A DNA stretch of 64,000 nucleotides from Fulvia fulva (Eukaryota; Ascomycota; Dothideomycetes; Mycosphaerellales; Mycosphaerellaceae): NCBI RefSeq assembly GCF_020509005.1, contig NC_063015.1, positions 3,410,001 through 3,474,000 of the forward strand, given 5' to 3'. Under the pieces are notes generated by a model. The model was given only the letters and a program-made list of their open reading frames with translations. It was not told where the DNA came from and searched no databases. The position numbers were made by a program, and so were the translations under genes. Of the stretch, positions 60,201 to 64,000 are shown piece after piece (the first letter of the stretch is position 1; every line of letters starts with the position of its first letter).

Positions 60201-63200
60201 GCTCGACTATATCTAATGAGCCTATAGGAGCTCGAAGTCGTAAAGAAGTATATCGACGACTTAGATACGAAAGGTAAAATTAGAGAAAGTACGTTATACA
60301 TTATATCGCTAGTCATTATTATTAGAAAGCTAGGTAGTGGACTACGCGTCTACGTAGACTATAGAGTAGTTAACGCTATTACGATTAAGAACCGATACCC
60401 TATCCCGTAGGTTCGAGAGATACTATAGCGAATAAGCGGGTACTAATACTTTACCGTACTCGATGTCGTTACTACCTTTAATGAACTACGTATCCGAGTA
60501 GGCGACGAATAGAAGACTATATTCACCTTACGGTATAGGACCTTTAAGTACCTAGTAGTGCCCTTCGGATTATATAACGCTCCTAGCGTCTTCTAGGCCT
60601 ATATTAATAAAGCCCTAAGGCCTTACCTTAACGACTTCGTTACCGTATACCTTGATAATACGATCGTCTTTAGTAGTATAAGAGAGGAGTATATAGAATA
60701 TATACTTAAGGTGCTAGACTGCTTCATCGATACTAAACTATTATTAGACATCGCGAAGAGCAAGTTTTTCTAGAAGGAAGTCAAGTACCTTAGTCTAATT
60801 ATTACTACCGAAGGTATTAAGATAGACCTAAAGAAGATCAAGACGATCCTCGAGTAGGAGACACCTAGAAGCGTAAAGGACGTCCTTTCCTTCCTCGGCC
60901 TCGCGAACTTCTATCGAAGGTTCGTAGAAGGCTTCTCGAACATCGTACTACCTATAACTACTCTTACGAAGGGGGTCGGTAGTAAGGACAAGTTAAAGCG
61001 ACCTACGAAATATACTTAGAACTAGACACTAGAGTACTAGTAAGCTTTTAATAGGCTTAAGGCGGAGTTCACGAAGCAACTAGTACTATAGTACTTTAAC
61101 CTAAGTAAGCCTTACGTTATCGAATACGACGCCTCTAATAGATATACCGGTAGCGTTCTTTTATAGATCGGAGAAGACGGACAGCTTTACCTAGTTATAT
61201 ACTATTCGTAGAAGATAGATCTAGCCGAGTATAACTATAAGATCTACGATAAGGAGCTTATAGCTATCGTTCGAGCTTTTGAGGAATAGCGGCTAGAGCT
61301 AATAGGTAGTAAGACTAGAGTATTGTCTAATCACCGCGGTCTATAATACTTTATAACTACTAAGTAGCTAAATCGCCGACAAGTACGATAGAGTGAATTC
61401 TTGTCCGGGTTCGATTTCTAGATTAAATACCGACTAGGTAAGCTAGGCGGTAAGCCTAATGCCCTAATACGCCGTACTTAGGATATAGACGTAATAGACG
61501 ATGTTAAGAAAAGACAATAAACGGTCTTAAAGGAACGTAACCTCGCCCCTAAAGTCTAGGAGTCTCTTAGAGTATTAGTAATAATAACGTATACGAACGC
61601 TCGCGACTAATATTAGCTCGCGCTTGCCGTACTTAACGCGAACGAGGCGTCTATTAAGGAAGAGATCTAGAACGCCTACGATCAGGACGAGCTCGTAGTA
61701 GTAATTAAGAAAGGCCTATAAGCTAGCGATAGTCGGCTACCGTAGAAATTGAACACGTATATCAATCTTAGCGAGTACGAACTAGAGCACGACCTGATTT
61801 ATATTTAAGGCCGCCTCTACGTACCTAATAGTAGTAACATCCGCGAAGAACTTATAGCCGCTTGTTATAATACCCCTATAGCCGGCTACCCGGGGCGCGA
61901 GAAGATATACAAGCTAATGACTCGTACGTACTATTAGCCTAGTATATAGGCTAATATCGTACGATATATAAAGAACTGTTATATATATACTAGAACTAAG
62001 GCTTTCTATAATACGTACTAGGGCAACCTTAAGTAAATCCTAATACCTAACGGTATATTCGAGGAAGTGGCCCTAGACTATATTATAGTACTTCTAGACA
62101 GCTATAGCCCGGAGGGCGTTAAGTATAACAACATCCTTACCTTGACATATCGTCTTACAAAGCGTAAGTACCTTATACTAGTCGTCGATATAGAGCCCGA
62201 GATAGCTATAGATATAATTATCCGCTACGTTATTAAGGGGTAAGACCTATTCCGCTCTATCTACTCAGACCGCGGCTCGTAGTAGGTAAGTCGCTTCTAG
62301 AAAACGCTTTACGAACGCCTAGGCATTAAGTATAAGATGTCGACGGTATAGCACCCTTAGACCGATAGTCAGTCTAAACGTACGAACTAAGTTATAGAGT
62401 AGTACCTACGTATATATATTAATTACGCCTAAGACAACTAGTACGACTAGCTACTAATAGCAGAGTTTACTTTGAACAACATAAAAAGTACTACCGGCGT
62501 ATTACCGTTCTTCGTAACCTTAGGAAGAAACCTAAGAATAGAAGTTCTTAGTAGACCTACCCGTACGGACGTACTACTAGCTACGTAGAAAATTAGCTAG
62601 TAAGATGTAGACGCTTTCGTAACTCATATAAGCCGTATATATATATATATTGTATCAACTAGCTTAAGTATATATAAGCATAGCTTAAAGCCGACTATTA
62701 GAAATATAGCCGGAGACCTACGCGGTTATATAAGGTAGGAGACAAGGTTTGGCTCAATTTACGTAATATTTGTACTAAACGACTAGCGAAGAAGCTTGAT
62801 CATAAGAACGTAGGCCCCTTCACGATTATAAAGAAAGTAGCGACCGATGTCTACGAACTCGACCTGCCTACGAGTATAAGAATATACTACGTGTTCTATA
62901 CCGACCTACTACGACTATCCGCCGAAGACCCGTTCCCTTTATAGACGTACGAACCTACGCTTACCGAAGTCGATAGCGAAGTTAAGGAATAGCATGATGC
63001 CGTAGTAGTAGTAGACAGTCGCTAGACTAGAAAAGCAAAGAAGAGTATTAGCTATACTATTAAATAGGCAGATAGGTTATATACTAAAGAACCTTATATT
63101 AACTTAAAAGGCACTATAGACGAACTTATAGCAGACTACTATTATAAGAACCCTCGCGCTCTAGGACCTCTACGCGGATAGCAAGTACTAGAGCCTAATA

Positions 63201-63300
63201 TAACCGAGCTAATAGACTCGGCGGACAGTACTAGCGATACTAATAACGACGCGACCGGTACCGCCGACGCTAAGTACTAGTCACGATACAACCTAAGGCG
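57300..63300 (+). pseudogene. Gypsy-1 gag-pol relic
   Basis: Conceptual reading with many TAG/TAA stops. Gag covers about 57,300-58,900; a zinc-knuckle relic is at about 58,955-59,000 with cysteines changed to tyrosine. A protease-like region lies near 59,400-59,700. RT spans 60,180-60,800, with the active site near 60,648 reading YLDN where YLDD is expected (G-to-A by RIP). RNase H follows to about 61,400. The integrase zinc region is near 61,850-62,000 and its core at 62,060-62,520, including a YSDRGS-type motif. No functional product is possible. Confidence 0.82.
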
Positions 63301-63529
63301 TACTAAGGTATAATAAACAGTCACTTCGTTTCTACGATCTACGCCTAGGACTCGCTACCGCTAGTAACGTCGCTTTGCTCGTAGCTTAGGCTCGTCTATA
63401 GTCGTATCTTTATATATACCGGAGTTTTAGATTATAGAGTTAGATAGATATACCCTATAGAGCGTTACTTATTTTGAATTAATAGATACCGCCTCGTAGG
63501 CGCTTAAGGCGATTTGAGAAGGGGGGTGG

Positions 63530-63727
63530 TGTCACGGTATAGCCCTACGGCCTACGGCCTTCGGGTTACGTAACTTCGTAAATATAACGTAACGCCTCGG
63601 CTCGGCGAACGTCGCGCTTATCTTCGATACGCGCCTTAGCTAGAACTTCTCTTCTCCGTAGAACTTATTCGATTACTTAGCTACGACACCCTTTTACCTA
63701 CCGAGAGTAGCCTAGACCCGTGTTATT
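63530..63727 (+). repeat. 3' LTR of Gypsy-1, with a small tandem duplication at its end
   Basis: Begins TGTCACGG. A unit of about 33 bases starting ACCTACCGAGAG is repeated at 63,696 and 63,728 with one or two differences; the 5' LTR has one copy. Confidence 0.72.
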
Positions 63728-63759
63728 ACCTACCGAGAGCAGCCTAGACCCGTGTTACT

Positions 63760-64000
63760 AGAGGTAGAGCGAGCTCTCTTTCTATTCGCCGGAGCGAAAT
63801 AACTTAGTATAGAGTAATTATCGGACAATTTAATAAGTTAAGCGGACGACAATATATGTTTAAGTATACTATAGGACTAAGGCTACCCCTAGATTAAACT
63901 TAGGACCTCTAATATTTACCGGTAGGTAAGATAATTATATACTTAAGTAAAAGTCCGTATAACGGGACTATTACCGAAGCTATCTTACCGGTAATAGTTA
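63760..64000. other. Unassigned RIPped DNA at right edge
   Basis: CpA/TpG-poor sequence after the Gypsy-1 LTR, with no recognised element. Confidence 0.35.

Larger units (their letters stand above)
51339..63727 (+). mobile_element. Gypsy-1, RIPped, split by full-length LINE-1
   Basis: LTR retrotransposon with LTRs at about 51,339-51,533 and 63,530-63,727. The left LTR begins TATCACGG, a RIPped form of the TGTCACGG of the right LTR. Removing the LINE at 51,922-56,905 leaves about 7.4 kb. In order on the plus strand: leader, gag, zinc-finger relic, protease, RT, RNase H, integrase. A G-rich polypurine tract (GAGAAGGGGGGTGG) precedes the 3' LTR. CpA/TpG are nearly zero throughout. LTR ends are approximate. 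Confidence 0.87.

Overview
The window comes from a filamentous ascomycete (Pezizomycotina, probably a dothideomycete). The evidence is short 47-94 nt GT-AG introns with CTAAC/CTGAC-type branch sites, a HET-domain gene, a GPI-type proline/threonine-rich wall protein, and repeat DNA carrying the CpA-to-TpA signature of repeat-induced point mutation (RIP).

Bases 1-17,700 are ordinary gene-dense euchromatin. In order they hold: an unidentified ORF running off the left edge (-); CCT2, chaperonin subunit beta (-); an acyltransferase-3 membrane protein (-); a NAT9-like N-acetyltransferase (-); the proteasome ATPase RPT4 (-); enolase (+), with a large 5'UTR intron; a doubtful small spliced gene (+); a GPI-anchored wall protein (+); a glutaminase with a STAS-like tail (+); a HET-domain protein (-), whose C-terminal end looks frame-broken; and a small NTF2/SnoaL-like protein (-). 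I rebuilt exon-intron structures by hand; sums are multiples of three and splice sites agree with family alignments. The genes are unrelated housekeeping and accessory functions, not a cluster.

From about 17,900 to the right edge the composition changes sharply. CpA and TpG almost disappear while CpG remains common, and reading frames are full of TAA/TAG. This is a nest of retrotransposons that can be ordered by target-site duplications (TSDs). LINE A (18.26-26.47 kb) carries a RIP-killed Copia (20,409-26,020, TSD TTTAG). A partial LINE-1-like copy (27.3-30.2 kb) carries a small LINE 3' fragment. Gypsy-2 (about 30.6-44.0 kb) carries LINE B (32,514-40,858), which itself carries LINE C (35,297-38,651); a second, inverted and deleted LINE C copy (41,530-43,814) also sits in Gypsy-2. 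A second LINE A fragment carries an intact Copia (44,106-49,722, LTRs identical by eye, TSD GATAG, 1,543-aa gag-pol). Gypsy-1 (51,339 to about 63,730) carries a full-length RIPped LINE-1 (51,922-56,905).

Only LINE C copy 1 and the second Copia escaped RIP. The most unusual object is LINE C. It joins the reverse-transcriptase half and 3' end of LINE-1 to an unrelated ~1 kb leader with 22-23 nt spaced motifs, has lost ORF1 and the endonuclease, lacks an ATG before the RT core, yet both copies start at the same 5' nucleotides. LINE B is also notable because RIP hit essentially one strand only.
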